Source of the DNA: Demequina gelatinilytica
GTDB taxonomy: Bacteria; Actinomycetota; Actinomycetes; Actinomycetales; Demequinaceae
Assembly: GCF_000971115.1 (NCBI RefSeq)
Contig: NZ_BBLV01000005.1
Coordinates: forward strand, 1-36,954
Length of the DNA: 36,954 nucleotides
Reading direction: 5' to 3'
Position numbers and translations under genes: made by a program. Below, one piece after another: positions 1 through 7,690 of this stretch (positions are counted from its first letter, which is position 1; each line of letters begins with the position of its first letter). The notes under the pieces are model-generated. The model was not told where the DNA came from. It saw only the letters and a program-made list of their open reading frames with translations, and ran no database searches.

Positions 1-258
1 GCGCCCATCCGGACCCGTGTACCGGGCACGGAAGCGACCGGAGGGCAGTTGTCCGACGGAGCCGAATTGGGCGCGGGCGGGGGCCTTACGGCGGGCGCTC
101 ACGCCGCGCCGCCGGCTGTGCTCGTGATGGTGGCGGAGGCCGGGTGGAGAGGGCGCATCGCGGGTCCTTGGGTCACGTTGTGTCACGATGACCCGGACAG
201 GTGCCCCGCACACCCCTCCCAGCGGCGGCCGTTTAGGGCCGCTACCAGGGGCGATGCT
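1..258. other. Left-edge stretch, no gene called
   Basis: I see no convincing gene here. The plus frame is open from the left edge, but its translation is low-complexity Gly/Ala/Arg with no recognisable domain. Two small dyads are visible: GGGTCA/TGACCC (170-175 and 189-194, 13-base spacer) and GCGGCC/GGCCGC (225-230 and 237-242). The second lies just past the 3' end of tRNA-Gly on the minus strand and could be a weak terminator for it. It could also hold the tail of a gene to the left of the window. Confidence 0.3.
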
Positions 259-332
259 TGGAGCGGGTGACGGGAATCGAACCCGCACCATCAGTTTGGA
301 AGACTGAGGCTCTACCATTGAGCTACACCCGC
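259..332 (-). tRNA. tRNA-Gly (anticodon TCC)
   Basis: A complete 74-nt cloverleaf on the minus strand. The acceptor GCGGGTG pairs with CACCCGC, followed by a discriminator T and an encoded CCA at 261-259. The D-arm contains AGCTCAATGGTAGAGC. The anticodon loop CTTCCAA gives TCC, reading GGA/GGG glycine codons. The T-arm is GCGGGTTCGATTCCCGT-like. It is divergent from tRNA-Pro 90 bases away. Confidence 0.95.
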
Positions 333-368
333 GGAGCCGAACGTCGCAGACGCGTGCTCGGCGCGTAC

Positions 369-374
369 TAGAGT
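369..374 (+). promoter_or_regulatory. Candidate -10 box for tRNA-Pro in the divergent tRNA spacer
   Basis: The 90-base spacer between the divergent tRNA genes contains TAGAGT on the plus strand. The surrounding TACTAGAGTA is close to symmetrical, so TANNNT-like hexamers exist on both strands and could serve both tRNAs. No clear -35 was assigned. The placement rests on the hexamer alone. Confidence 0.35.
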
Positions 375-422
375 AGCGGAGCCTCGCCGCGGCGAGGTAC
401 ATCGTGCCGGCTCCGGCGCGAA

Positions 423-496
423 CGGGGTGTAGCGCAGCTTGGTAGCGCATCTGCTTTGGGAGCAGAGGGTCGCAGGTTCAAATCCTGTCACCCCGA
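423..496 (+). tRNA. tRNA-Pro (anticodon TGG), integration target of the island
   Basis: The acceptor CGGGGTG (423-429) pairs with CACCCCG (489-495), with discriminator A at 496 and no encoded CCA. The anticodon stem TCTGC/GCAGA encloses loop TTTGGGA, so the anticodon is TGG (proline). The T-arm is GCAGGTTCAAATCCTGT. The last 34 bases of this gene are repeated exactly at 6032-6065, which shows that its 3' end is the attachment site used by the integrase starting at 613. The gene is intact after integration because the element supplies the 3' end. Confidence 0.95.
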
Positions 497-497
497 C
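463..497. repeat. attL: 35-bp direct repeat in the tRNA-Pro 3' end
   Basis: Thirty-five bases spanning the anticodon-stem 3' side, variable loop, T-arm and acceptor of tRNA-Pro are identical to 6032-6066. Identity stops sharply on both sides: AG before and GG after here, TA before and CG after at the other copy. This is the standard signature of tyrosine-recombinase integration into a tRNA gene. Confidence 0.93.
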
Positions 498-612
498 GGT
501 GAAAGTCCTGGTAACTCGTGAGTTTCCACGACCTTCATTGGACGTGAAACATGACCAAGTCATCTTTTACTCATCTTTGTGACGACTACCGTCGCCCTGT
601 TGCCATGCCTGC

Positions 613-1602
613 ATGACTCCATGGCTGACAGCAGACGAAGACTTCCCGCGATCCCTCCCCGCAGGGCTGACTCCGGCGGACATTGCACGGATTGACGCAG
701 CGGTTGCGGCCCATCACGCACCCTCGACGCGCACCACCTACGCGTCGGCGTGGCGAGGCTTCGAGCGCTACTGCGCTGAGCGCGGGTTCACGTCGCTCCC
801 AGCCGCGCCCGAGATCGTCTGCGCCTACATCACCACGCAGGCCGAACGTGGACTGACGATGGGCATGGTCACCTGCACCCTCGCCGCCATCTCTCACCGC
901 CACCGAGTCGCAGGCCTGGACGACCCCACCCACAGCGAGCTGGTGACACGCGTGCGCCGAGGATTGCGCCGGATCCTCGGCGTCGCACCCCGCCGACGGG
1001 CACGGCCACTGCTGGTCGAGGACATCCGGGAGATCCTCGCCACCATCGACCGCACCACAGCGATCGGCAAACGCGACGCCGCGATCATCCTGCTCGGCTT
1101 CGCCTCGGCCATGCGACGATCCGAGCTCGCCGCGCTGGAAGTGGGGGACATCGCCCACGCGCAGGGTGGGCTGCTGATCACGGTGCGCCGTTCCAAAGGC
1201 GACCGCCACGGCGCCGGCCAGACCATCGCCATCGCCCGCGGCAGGTCGCCCGAGACGGATCCAGTTGAAGCGCTGGACGCGTGGCGGCGCGTCCGTCCCC
1301 GCACCGCCGGGAGCGTCTTCACTCGCGTCCGCGCGAACGGCACCGTCACGAGCGAGCCGATCAACGCCGCCTCGGTCGTGCGGATCGTCAAGACCCGCGC
1401 CCACGCCGTCGGATTCACCGGCGACCGCATCACCGCCCACTCGCTACGCGCCGGCCACGCCACCTCGGCCGCGATGGCCGGCGTACCGCTCGACCGCATC
1501 GCCGCACAGACCCGCCACCGCGACCTCGCGATGCTCGTGAACTCCTACATCCGACCGATCACGTCGATGCACACGACCTCGAGCCGGCACCTGGGACTGT
1601 GA
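613..1602 (+). CDS. Tyrosine recombinase (integrase) of the tRNA-Pro island
   Basis: Catalyses site-specific strand exchange between the tRNA-Pro attB and the element attP. The 329-residue protein has an N-terminal SAM-like core-binding domain (about residues 25-115, including a STRTTYASAWRGFERYC helix) and a C-terminal catalytic domain (about 130-325). All active-site residues can be assigned: Arg168 in AMRRSEL, Lys195 in RRSKGD, His276 and Arg279 in HSLRAGH, His302 in RHRDLAM and nucleophile Tyr312 in NSYIRP. The length is typical of compact phage or island integrases and of XerC/D-like enzymes, but the short N-terminus and the tRNA att repeats fit an element integrase better. The ATG at 613 was chosen because no upstream start gives a plausible domain; the Shine-Dalgarno match is weak. 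Confidence 0.93.
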   Translation: MTPWLTADEDFPRSLPAGLTPADIARIDAAVAAHHAPSTRTTYASAWRGFERYCAERGFTSLPAAPEIVCAYITTQAERGLTMGMVTCTLAAISHRHRVAGLDDPTHSELVTRVRRGLRRILGVAPRRRARPLLVEDIREILATIDRTTAIGKRDAAIILLGFASAMRRSELAALEVGDIAHAQGGLLITVRRSKGDRHGAGQTIAIARGRSPETDPVEALDAWRRVRPRTAGSVFTRVRANGTVTSEPINAASVVRIVKTRAHAVGFTGDRITAHSLRAGHATSAAMAGVPLDRIAAQTRHRDLAMLVNSYIRPITSMHTTSSRHLGL

Positions 1603-1721
1603 GCCCTGCCACTGGCTCGACGCGGGACAACCGGGACAACAGCGAGGCGCTTGATCTACGACTTCGAAGAGTCGGCCATTTGCCCCACCGTGAGGGCTTC
1701 GAATGCGTCGGCGATGAAACC

Positions 1722-3347
1722 TCAGGGGTTGGGATCGTCGCCGCTCTCGTCGTCGTTCATCCACGCGAACGCGTCGTCGACTGCCATTTCGCCGGTGCCG
1801 AGAATTCTCAGGCCCGCGCGCACGAGTGAGTGAAGTTGGTCTATCCATGAGTGCGCCAACGCGATGTTGCCGCCCGAGTTGAGTGCGAGGCTCGGGATCT
1901 GATGCATCCCGTGGAGTACATTCATGCACGGTTCCATTGCGTGCAGTTCGACTGACCACCACTCGGAGTGTGCAACGCCGCTGGCAAGGGAGTAGGCCTG
2001 CCTGTAGAAGTCCAGGAGACCTGCTTCGGAGGCCATCTCCCGAATTGACTTTCCTCCCGCGAAGGTGTCTCGAGTGTCAACGACACGATGGTCCAACAGA
2101 TCATTGTTGTGGCTGAGGCGTTCGAGTTCGTCGATGCTTTCGCGGAAGCCCGCGGTTTGCGCCTGCTCGGGCAACTCCTCGGCAATGCGAGAGTAGAGTT
2201 TTGCCTTTCCAGCGCCGTACTCCTGGAATTGGCGGTATATCGCCGCGTCCTGTTGGGCCATCCAGTGCAAGTAGATCTTCGTTTCGACCAGCATGCGTCC
2301 GATGTGCGAACCGTGTTCGGCGCACCATAGGTCGGGTGCGCCAAGCGCGGCGATCACATCGCGGCCGGCGCGGCTGATGAGCCCGGCGACAACCTCTTGA
2401 CGCTCGTTTGAGTACAAGTCGCTAGGTGCGGTCTCGAGCGCCTCGATGAAGCTGCTCAAGAGATCCATAGTGAATCGCTGCAGGTTGCCACCCGTTTCGC
2501 CGCTCGCTTCCCGTTGGGCTCCTTGGTTCGGAGGCTGCAGCGCTTCGTCTGTGTCGTCGCTCTGAGCATCGTCGATCTCCCGCTTACGGATGCACTGCGA
2601 CGTCATCGAGTTGGTGACCCAGAAAGCGCGAGCCCATTTGATCGCGTTTTCGAAGTAGTCCGGGTCATCTACCAGGAGAAGTGATCTGTGCGCGCCCCAC
2701 ATCGCCCGTACGGCACTATCCGCAGCGGCGCGCGTCTCAACATCAAGCGGGTATTCCTTCAGTAGAGCGATGGTCTCGCTGCTCGTCCTGAAGGTGCCTG
2801 CCTTGACGGTGCTCCATGTCCGAAGGCACTTGATCAGGGCCTCGCGATGCTCGTCCGTCATTGTGCCGAGCAGCGCATCGTGAATCAGTTCGAGGTCCTG
2901 TTGTCGAGGTGCCGCAAGCTCGAGTTCCCCGATGAGCCAAGGGGCTGGCAACCCGGGATACGACGCCAATGCACGACGAACATCATCGGAGAGCAGGCCA
3001 CGTTTGCGAGCTTGTTCCACCACGATCGCAGATGCTTCCGGCACACGTTCGGCCAACTTCTCGAGGTGGGTGAGCCGCCCATCCAGCATCTCTGCGACCC
3101 ATGCAGGGTCGTTGACGTGCGCGAGGGAGGCTTGTACGGCCCCTTGCCACTCGACGAACTGCCTAGCTGTGGCATTGCCGTTCTCAGCGAACGCAAGTGC
3201 CGGCCAGAGCAGATCGGGGAGATCGTCCTTGAGCCAGTTGCCAATCTTCAGTACGCCGGTCGCCGCGAGTGGGGACTTGTAGACCCGGCCGGCACGCACG
3301 TGCCCGGCGAGCGGCCCTGACTGTTGGTTTGACTTCGGAATTCGCAC
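1722..3347 (-). CDS. DUF5677-like cargo protein
   Basis: A 541-residue protein with no signal peptide or membrane segment. The C-terminal third, with ETKIYLHWMAQQDAAIYRQF followed by a YRQAYSLASGVAHSEWWS segment, resembles DUF5677, an all-helical family often seen in mobile regions; this assignment is from pattern memory. The N-terminal part begins with a KIGNWLKDDLPDLLWPALAF stretch and is otherwise helical and unrecognised. An acidic linker (DDAQSDDTDE) separates the two parts. The GTG at 3347 is preferred over an in-frame start at 3461 because TACGTT (3359-3354) lies exactly 6 bases upstream, the leaderless spacing seen throughout this window. It is divergent from the DUF6414-like gene. 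The function is unknown; a role in defence is inference from the island setting. Confidence 0.7.
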   Translation of the reverse strand: MRIPKSNQQSGPLAGHVRAGRVYKSPLAATGVLKIGNWLKDDLPDLLWPALAFAENGNATARQFVEWQGAVQASLAHVNDPAWVAEMLDGRLTHLEKLAERVPEASAIVVEQARKRGLLSDDVRRALASYPGLPAPWLIGELELAAPRQQDLELIHDALLGTMTDEHREALIKCLRTWSTVKAGTFRTSSETIALLKEYPLDVETRAAADSAVRAMWGAHRSLLLVDDPDYFENAIKWARAFWVTNSMTSQCIRKREIDDAQSDDTDEALQPPNQGAQREASGETGGNLQRFTMDLLSSFIEALETAPSDLYSNERQEVVAGLISRAGRDVIAALGAPDLWCAEHGSHIGRMLVETKIYLHWMAQQDAAIYRQFQEYGAGKAKLYSRIAEELPEQAQTAGFRESIDELERLSHNNDLLDHRVVDTRDTFAGGKSIREMASEAGLLDFYRQAYSLASGVAHSEWWSVELHAMEPCMNVLHGMHQIPSLALNSGGNIALAHSWIDQLHSLVRAGLRILGTGEMAVDDAFAWMNDDESGDDPNP

Positions 3348-3353
3348 AGCCAG

Positions 3354-3359
3354 AACGTA
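3354..3359 (-). promoter_or_regulatory. -10 box of the DUF5677-like gene
   Basis: TACGTT on the minus strand ends 6 bases before the GTG at 3347. This TANNNT-6-start spacing implies transcription starting at or next to the start codon, and it decides the start site for this gene. No strong -35 was assigned. Confidence 0.45.
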
Positions 3360-3580
3360 CAGCCGACGACGGACAACACGATTGCTTCGTCGCGGCACGG
3401 AGACTCGTGGTGGTTCTGCTGCGGGCCATCTCCGTGACGTAGCGCCTGCTCGGAACTCCAAGTCGAGTGTCCGCTAGATGGGCACTACTCGGAGTCGGGT
3501 CGATTCGGGAGTTCGTAGACGGTCGCCACATCCATTGCGCCATGATCTGCGACCGAACGCGGTCCCCGTTTGGCGGCGGC

Positions 3581-3611
3581 GTAGGTGTCGCACCTACCGG
3601 GACGATAGTTT
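3581..3611 (+). promoter_or_regulatory. Operator-like inverted repeat and -10 box of the DUF6414-like gene
   Basis: GTAGGTG (3581-3587) and CACCTAC (3591-3597) form a perfect 7-bp dyad with a 3-base centre. It sits where a -35/-10 spacer would be, and TAGTTT (3606-3611) follows 8 bases later and 6 bases before the ATG at 3618. A dyad in that position is a natural repressor site. The winged-helix product of the same island is a candidate ligand, by inference. Confidence 0.6.
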
Positions 3612-3617
3612 TGGGGC

Positions 3618-4415
3618 ATGCTCAAGAACTTCATCTACCTCGATGCGGACCAGCTTGACGAGTATTTGAGTGCCCTGGAGGATGGTCTTCGCGACAACGT
3701 TGAGTCGTCGACTTCAGCGAGCAGCAGCAAAGGCGGGTCTGTTGGTGCGAAGGTCGTAGGAATTGGTGGAGAGGCGCAAGGTAGCGCCGAGCGTGGCGAG
3801 ACTGAAACAAGACGACGGTCCGATACTCCCGCCTCCAAATTTGAACGGCTTGTGCGACTTGCCTCAGGCGATGCGGAAGCGTCGGGATGGGTGGAGATAC
3901 TGGACCCTGAAGGCGATCTAGAGGCGGTCGGTACCGGGGCACTCATCGACTTCGAGTGCGAGATCTATGTGCCCGACGCAATCAGGATGTTGTCGGACAG
4001 CGCAGGTGCGCTCCGTCAGATGAGTCAGATGCTCCCAGCGGCAAGCAGCATGGGTTTGGACATCGAAGGGATGCCGGACAGCGCGACGCTTGCAGCAGTG
4101 ACAAGTCTCGTCGACAGTTTCGGGGCAGAACTTGTCCTCGTTGGGGAGCGCGACGATTCGGACTGGCGCGTCGCGGGCCGGCTTTCGAGCAAGTGGTTGC
4201 GCGGCGACGTCGACGGTTACGCCCGCGTCATCGGCAAGGTGTCTAGCAAGATACGGGTGGGAGCCACCAAGCCTCTCATTGCGCTACCGGGCGCCGCACT
4301 CATTCCTCGCGAGCAGAGGCGAAAGATGGAGCGAGAGGGGCCGAAGCCCGGCGAAGAGGACTCGTGGCTCCGTGGGCCCGCATTGATGTTGGACATTCTG
4401 GCGGTCTATCGGTAG
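3618..4415 (+). CDS. DUF6414-like cargo protein
   Basis: A 265-residue soluble protein. It opens with MLKNFIYLDADQLDEYLSAL, the (I/L)YLD...YLSA start I associate with the DUF6414 family. A Ser/Gly-rich stretch (about 34-65) and a charged segment follow, then an ERLVRLASGD...GWVEIL region and a beta-rich C-terminal half ending DILAVYR. The biochemical role of the family is not known to me. The ATG is set by TAGTTT 6 bases upstream (leaderless). The gene is divergent from the DUF5677-like gene and convergent with the winged-helix gene, sharing a hairpin terminator with it. The three cargo genes are arranged as a compact module within one island; whether they act together is unproven. Confidence 0.7.
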   Translation: MLKNFIYLDADQLDEYLSALEDGLRDNVESSTSASSSKGGSVGAKVVGIGGEAQGSAERGETETRRRSDTPASKFERLVRLASGDAEASGWVEILDPEGDLEAVGTGALIDFECEIYVPDAIRMLSDSAGALRQMSQMLPAASSMGLDIEGMPDSATLAAVTSLVDSFGAELVLVGERDDSDWRVAGRLSSKWLRGDVDGYARVIGKVSSKIRVGATKPLIALPGAALIPREQRRKMEREGPKPGEEDSWLRGPALMLDILAVYR

Positions 4416-4424
4416 CCGGCGTCG

Positions 4425-4460
4425 GCCCCGGGACTGGTTGATGACGATCAGTCCCGGGGC
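4425..4460. terminator. Bidirectional hairpin between convergent cargo genes
   Basis: GCCCCGGGACTG (4425-4436) and CAGTCCCGGGGC (4449-4460) form a perfect 12-bp stem with a 12-base loop. It lies between the stop codons of the DUF6414-like gene (4415) and the winged-helix gene (4506). There is no long T-run, as is common in high-GC genomes. Confidence 0.75.
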
Positions 4461-4505
4461 ACTCCTGTGCTCGAACGTGCCTGCGCCAAGGCCGGTTGAC
4501 CGGCG

Positions 4506-5378
4506 TCACGCTGGGCGGTCAGACTCGGGCCCACTAATTGACACGTCGCCGACCAAGACCGGCTTCATTGCGGTCAAGACGGCAATGAACTGCGCCCATT
4601 CCATCTCGGAGAGCGGGAACTGACCACTTACTGAGACGGGGAGTCGTCCCGCGAGCGCGATCGGGATTGGGTACGTCTGAACACCTGGCTGCTCGCTCGC
4701 GTGAGGTCCCCAGCTGCCGCGCGCGACGAAGGCTTCCTTTGCCGCGCTGCTCGCCGCCGACGACTCGGGCCCGCCGAGCGCACTGTCCCCGTCGACGTCG
4801 TAGTCGATCACGTCTTCGTCAGCGACCATGGGTGTGTCCTCGCCTGCGTCGGCCTCGACACCCTCGTCGGGAGAGCCGCCAGCGCCGAGCTTTGCGAACG
4901 CAATTGTCTCTCTGTACTCCTTAACGAACTCACGAGCACCGGTGTCAGTGAAGTCACGGTCCTCTACCAGATTCCACACGAGAATGTCGTCCGGCGGAAG
5001 CTCGAGCTGGTACTTGTCCCACATCTCACGGTGGATCGGAGGGAGCAGTGCCGCCTTCTCAATGGCGGCCTGACGCTCGTGCTCCTGCGGGTGCTCAAGG
5101 ATCCTTCTCCCAGCGTCGGTCACCTTTACGGTACGACTTGGTCCAGACCCCGAGTAAACGACAAGTCCGAACTTCTTAAGCGAAGCGAAGAGGACGTTTG
5201 TCCGGCCGCTTTGCCCCTTGTATCCGAGCGCCCGGGCGGCAGCGTCCATCGGCGCTGCATGCAGCCGATTTGCTTCGTACAGCTTCGCTACCTGCTCAAT
5301 CGACTGGCCAAGATTGAGTGCCGGGTATGCCGGACTCCGCTTGCGCTGCCCACTGCTGGTCAAAGGCTCGCTACTCAT
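4506..5378 (-). CDS. Winged-helix protein with acidic linker (island cargo)
   Basis: A 290-residue protein. Residues about 14-95 (SPAYPALNLGQSIEQVAKLY ... RTVKVTDAGRRIL) look like a winged-helix fold: an alpha helix, the GYKGQSGRTNVLFASLKKFG recognition-like segment, and a beta wing ending in a DAGRRIL helix. Residues about 170-215 are acidic and disordered-looking. The C-terminus has a YPIPIALAGRLPVSVSG ... PLSEMEWAQFIAVLTAMKP module. The start is firm: TAAGGAGGGG lies 2-11 bases upstream of the ATG. This is one of the few strong Shine-Dalgarno sites in the island. Three TGTCTC/GAGACA hexamers upstream suggest regulated expression. It may be the island regulator, but the long C-terminal half indicates more than a simple repressor. 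The specific function is unknown. Confidence 0.75.
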   Translation of the reverse strand: MSSEPLTSSGQRKRSPAYPALNLGQSIEQVAKLYEANRLHAAPMDAAARALGYKGQSGRTNVLFASLKKFGLVVYSGSGPSRTVKVTDAGRRILEHPQEHERQAAIEKAALLPPIHREMWDKYQLELPPDDILVWNLVEDRDFTDTGAREFVKEYRETIAFAKLGAGGSPDEGVEADAGEDTPMVADEDVIDYDVDGDSALGGPESSAASSAAKEAFVARGSWGPHASEQPGVQTYPIPIALAGRLPVSVSGQFPLSEMEWAQFIAVLTAMKPVLVGDVSISGPESDRPA

Positions 5379-5395
5379 CGCCCCTCCTTAGGCTT

Positions 5396-5445
5396 GAGAC
5401 ACACTGTATCAAAGAATATGTCTCCGTGGGGCTATGTTTTGTCTC
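5396..5445 (-). promoter_or_regulatory. Three GAGACA/TGTCTC hexamers upstream of the winged-helix gene
   Basis: GAGACA at 5396-5401 and TGTCTC at 5419-5424 are inverted. A second TGTCTC lies at 5440-5445, 21 bases (about two helical turns) from the first. The region is locally AT-rich and contains -10-like hexamers on the minus strand (TACAGT, TATTCT). This looks like an operator cluster, possibly autoregulatory. Confidence 0.4.
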
Positions 5446-5476
5446 GTCGTGTGCTACAGTGGAGCCTGGGAAAAAA

Positions 5477-5506
5477 GAAGCGCCCCGGCGGCAACCGGGG
5501 CGCTTC
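5477..5506 (-). terminator. Strong rho-independent terminator on the minus strand
   Basis: GAAGCGCCCCGG (5477-5488) and CCGGGGCGCTTC (5495-5506) form a perfect 12-bp stem with a 6-base loop. On the minus strand the stem is followed by six T (5476-5471). It would stop minus-strand transcription entering from the right and so insulate the promoter of the winged-helix gene. Confidence 0.8.
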
Positions 5507-5516
5507 TGAAAAACCA

Positions 5517-5584
5517 GGGCCGGGCTTGGTGCTGCTCAGGGCTTATCATCCAGAAGGCAGCGGGTTCGAATCCCGTCCGGTCCA
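5517..5584 (+). other. tRNA-like remnant (acceptor and T-arm)
   Basis: GGGCCGG (5517-5523) can pair with CCGGTCC (5577-5583, one G-T). GCGGGTTCGAATCCCGT (5560-5576) is a textbook T-arm, followed by discriminator-like A and CTA rather than CCA. The interior is only 36 bases and I cannot fold a normal D-arm and anticodon stem; an ATCATCC loop would give CAT but lacks a stem. It is therefore not called as a functional tRNA. A remnant of another attachment site or a tRNA pseudogene carried by the island is more likely. Confidence 0.4.
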
Positions 5585-6031
5585 CTAATGACTGTACCCA
5601 AAACTGCATGCGTTGTCACTTAGCGGGGCCAGCGCCATCGCCGGGATGTCCTGGGGTCCTGGGTCGGTATCGCACGCCGGACTTCAGCGAGGCCCGGCAG
5701 GTTGGTAGCGGGTTCAACAGCGGCGGATGCTTCGGGTTCGGTGCCAGCCGTACAGGCATGCAGCGGACTTTGTTGCGCCCCGGGTCTCGTGGATGCTCTG
5801 GCGGGTGGAACGACGCCACCTCGCGTTTGTGTGCGCCGCATGCCGACCAATGGCGCGGCATCGCCACTCTCGGGATCGCGCGCCCATCAGTTACCCATCA
5901 GATTCAGCCGTGACCAACCGGAGACATCCGCGTACAGTCGGAATGAGCGAACCGCCAGCTTCCCTCGCAACACCAGGGAGCTCGCGAGTTCCCGGAACGA
6001 CCGCGACGGTCCGGAATGCGGCCGGACCCTA
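5585..6031. other. Right end of the island, no gene called
   Basis: These 447 bases have open frames, but their translations are compositionally odd and without domains. Near the right end, GGTCCGG and CCGGACC flank a 7-base centre (about 6008-6028), just before attR. Together with a GGGAGCTCGCGAGTTCCC segment (about 5979-5996) this could be integrase or excisionase arm sites. An excisionase shorter than 60 residues cannot be excluded. Confidence 0.35.
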
Positions 6032-6067
<36 letters not shown>

Positions 6068-6114
6068 GATGGCCCGGTGACCGCCGCAGCGCGGCACGCT
6101 GGCACGATGAGAGC

Positions 6115-6711
6115 ATGCGGGACGTCTCAGCCCTCCGTCGCGCGGTGCTCGCCGTCGCGCTCATCAACCTCGCCTACGCGGTGGTGGAGTTCACCGTCTC
6201 GCAGCTGATCGGCTCGGTCGCGCTCGTCGCGGACTCGATCGACTTCCTCGAGGACGGCATCCTCAACCTGCTGATTTTCTTCGCCGCCGCGTGGCCGCTG
6301 CACCGTCGCGCACGCGTGGGTCACGCGCTCGCGATCGTGATCCTCGTGCCTGCGGCGGTCACGCTCGTCACGGCTGTCGCGAAGATCCTCGACCCCGCCC
6401 GACCCGAGACCGTGCCGCTCACCGTCACCGCGCTCGGCGCGCTCGCGACCAACCTCGTGGCGGCGTCGATCCTGGTGCGGCATCGCCACCACGGCGGATC
6501 GCTCGCGCGCGCGGCCTGGCTGTCCGCGCGCAACGATGCGCTCGCCAACGTCGCGATCATCGCGACGGCGGGGATCGCGCTGCTCTGGGTCTCAGGATGG
6601 CCCGACATCATCGTCGGCGTGGGGATCGCGGCGCTCAACGCGGATGCGGGCGTCAAGGTGTGGCGCGCGGCCTCGGCTGAGCGCCTGGGTGCGCGCGAGG
6701 CCGAGGCGTGA
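6115..6711 (+). CDS. CDF-like cation transporter
   Basis: A 198-residue integral membrane protein of about six segments with the cation diffusion facilitator pattern VALVADSIDFLEDGILN in TM2 and SARNDALANVAIIA in TM5. These carry acidic residues where the family binds metal. It lacks the usual C-terminal cytoplasmic dimerisation domain and ends shortly after TM6 (ERLGAREAEA). Likely role: proton-coupled export of a divalent metal; the substrate is not readable. The ATG at 6115 was chosen over an in-frame start at 6016, because the latter would read through attR and tRNA-like sequence. It is the first chromosomal gene right of the island and is convergent with the DUF1304 gene, with 3 bases between the stops. 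Confidence 0.75.
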   Translation: MRDVSALRRAVLAVALINLAYAVVEFTVSQLIGSVALVADSIDFLEDGILNLLIFFAAAWPLHRRARVGHALAIVILVPAAVTLVTAVAKILDPARPETVPLTVTALGALATNLVAASILVRHRHHGGSLARAAWLSARNDALANVAIIATAGIALLWVSGWPDIIVGVGIAALNADAGVKVWRAASAERLGAREAEA

Positions 6712-6714
6712 CGC

Positions 6715-7101
6715 TCACACGATCGCGACGGTGAGCGCGAGCACCGCGAGCAGCGGTGCGAGGCCCTGCTTGGCCGCTGCGGAGGCGTACGCCCGCGACC
6801 CCGCCACCAGCACGAGTGCCGCGAGCGCCATGGAGCCGCAGCCGGCATAGATCAGCGCGGCGCCTGGCGCATCCTCGCCGGCGAGCAGCAGCACGATGCC
6901 CACGCCTGTCACCGTCGCGAGGAACAGGTTGTAGAAGCCCTGGTTGAAGGCGAGCGCCCGCGTGGTCCGGGCCTCCTCCTCGCTCGCGATCCCGAACACT
7001 CGCCGCGTCGCGGGGCGCATCCACGCGACCGACTCGAGCCAGAAGATGTAGACGTGCACCAGGGAGGCGAGGCCCGCGAGCACCAGCGTGACCGCGATCA
7101 T
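6715..7101 (-). CDS. DUF1304 family membrane protein
   Basis: A 128-residue protein with four predicted membrane helices. It has the family pattern: a VHVYIFWLESVAW segment in TM1, RRVFG after it, and AFNQGFYNLFLA in TM2. The family has no established function. It overlaps the preceding acetyltransferase gene by 4 bases (ATGA junction), indicating translational coupling and co-transcription from the promoter at 7692-7697. Confidence 0.85.
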   Translation of the reverse strand: MIAVTLVLAGLASLVHVYIFWLESVAWMRPATRRVFGIASEEEARTTRALAFNQGFYNLFLATVTGVGIVLLLAGEDAPGAALIYAGCGSMALAALVLVAGSRAYASAAAKQGLAPLLAVLALTVAIV

Positions 7102-7685
7102 CGCAGCTCCATGCGCATCACCGCGCGTGCCTCGGTCGGGCGGGACACCTCACGCATGCCGGCGGCCTCGAAGATGGATCGCGACCCGACGAACAGGTTC
7201 GACTCGTCAGCGCCCGCGATGCGCGGGTACCCCTCGACGGCGGTCGCCCCGCGGTCGCGCGCATGCTCGACGGCCGCGCTCGCGAGCGCCTTCGCGAGCC
7301 CGCGCCCGCGGAACCCTCTCCGCACCACGAAGCACGTGACCGCCCAGACCCCCGCATCGTCCCTGTCCTCGTCGCGCCCGGACCAGGGGATCCGCGCGGT
7401 CCGGAGCCGCGGGTAGGCCGTGCGCGGCTCGACCGCGACCCAACCGGCCGGCTGGTCCTCGACGTAGGCGACCAGCCCCGAGGTGGTGGCGGCGTCCGGC
7501 TGCCCGCACCCCGACTGCGCCGCCAGCGCGTCGTCCCGCGCCTCGCGCCCCGTCGCCTTCCACTCGGCCGCGCTGAGCTTGAACCACTGGCAGCGGCAGC
7601 CGTTCGCGTCGCCGCCCTCCGTCATGATCAGGTCGATGTCGGGGCGAGATGCCTGGTGGGCAGGGACGATGCGTGGCTCGGTCAC
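7098..7685 (-). CDS. GNAT family N-acetyltransferase
   Basis: A 195-residue acyl-CoA N-acyltransferase. Beta strand 4 (VWAVTCFVVRRGFRGRGLAKAL) carries the acetyl-CoA pyrophosphate-binding R-G-F-R-G-R-G-L signature (motif A), followed by the ALASAAVEHARDRGATAVEGYP helix. An N-terminal CRCQWFKLS segment with two cysteines is seen in a subset of actinobacterial GNAT proteins. The substrate is not predictable. GTG at 7685 is fixed by TAGCCT 6 bases upstream (leaderless). It heads a two-gene operon with the DUF1304 gene. Confidence 0.85.
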   Translation of the reverse strand: MTEPRIVPAHQASRPDIDLIMTEGGDANGCRCQWFKLSAAEWKATGREARDDALAAQSGCGQPDAATTSGLVAYVEDQPAGWVAVEPRTAYPRLRTARIPWSGRDEDRDDAGVWAVTCFVVRRGFRGRGLAKALASAAVEHARDRGATAVEGYPRIAGADESNLFVGSRSIFEAAGMREVSRPTEARAVMRMELR

Positions 7686-7690
7686 CCGCC

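Noticed and set aside
5434..5913. Plus-strand frame across the terminator and tRNA-like region
   Set aside because: It reads through a strong hairpin and a tRNA-like segment, and the translation has no recognisable features.
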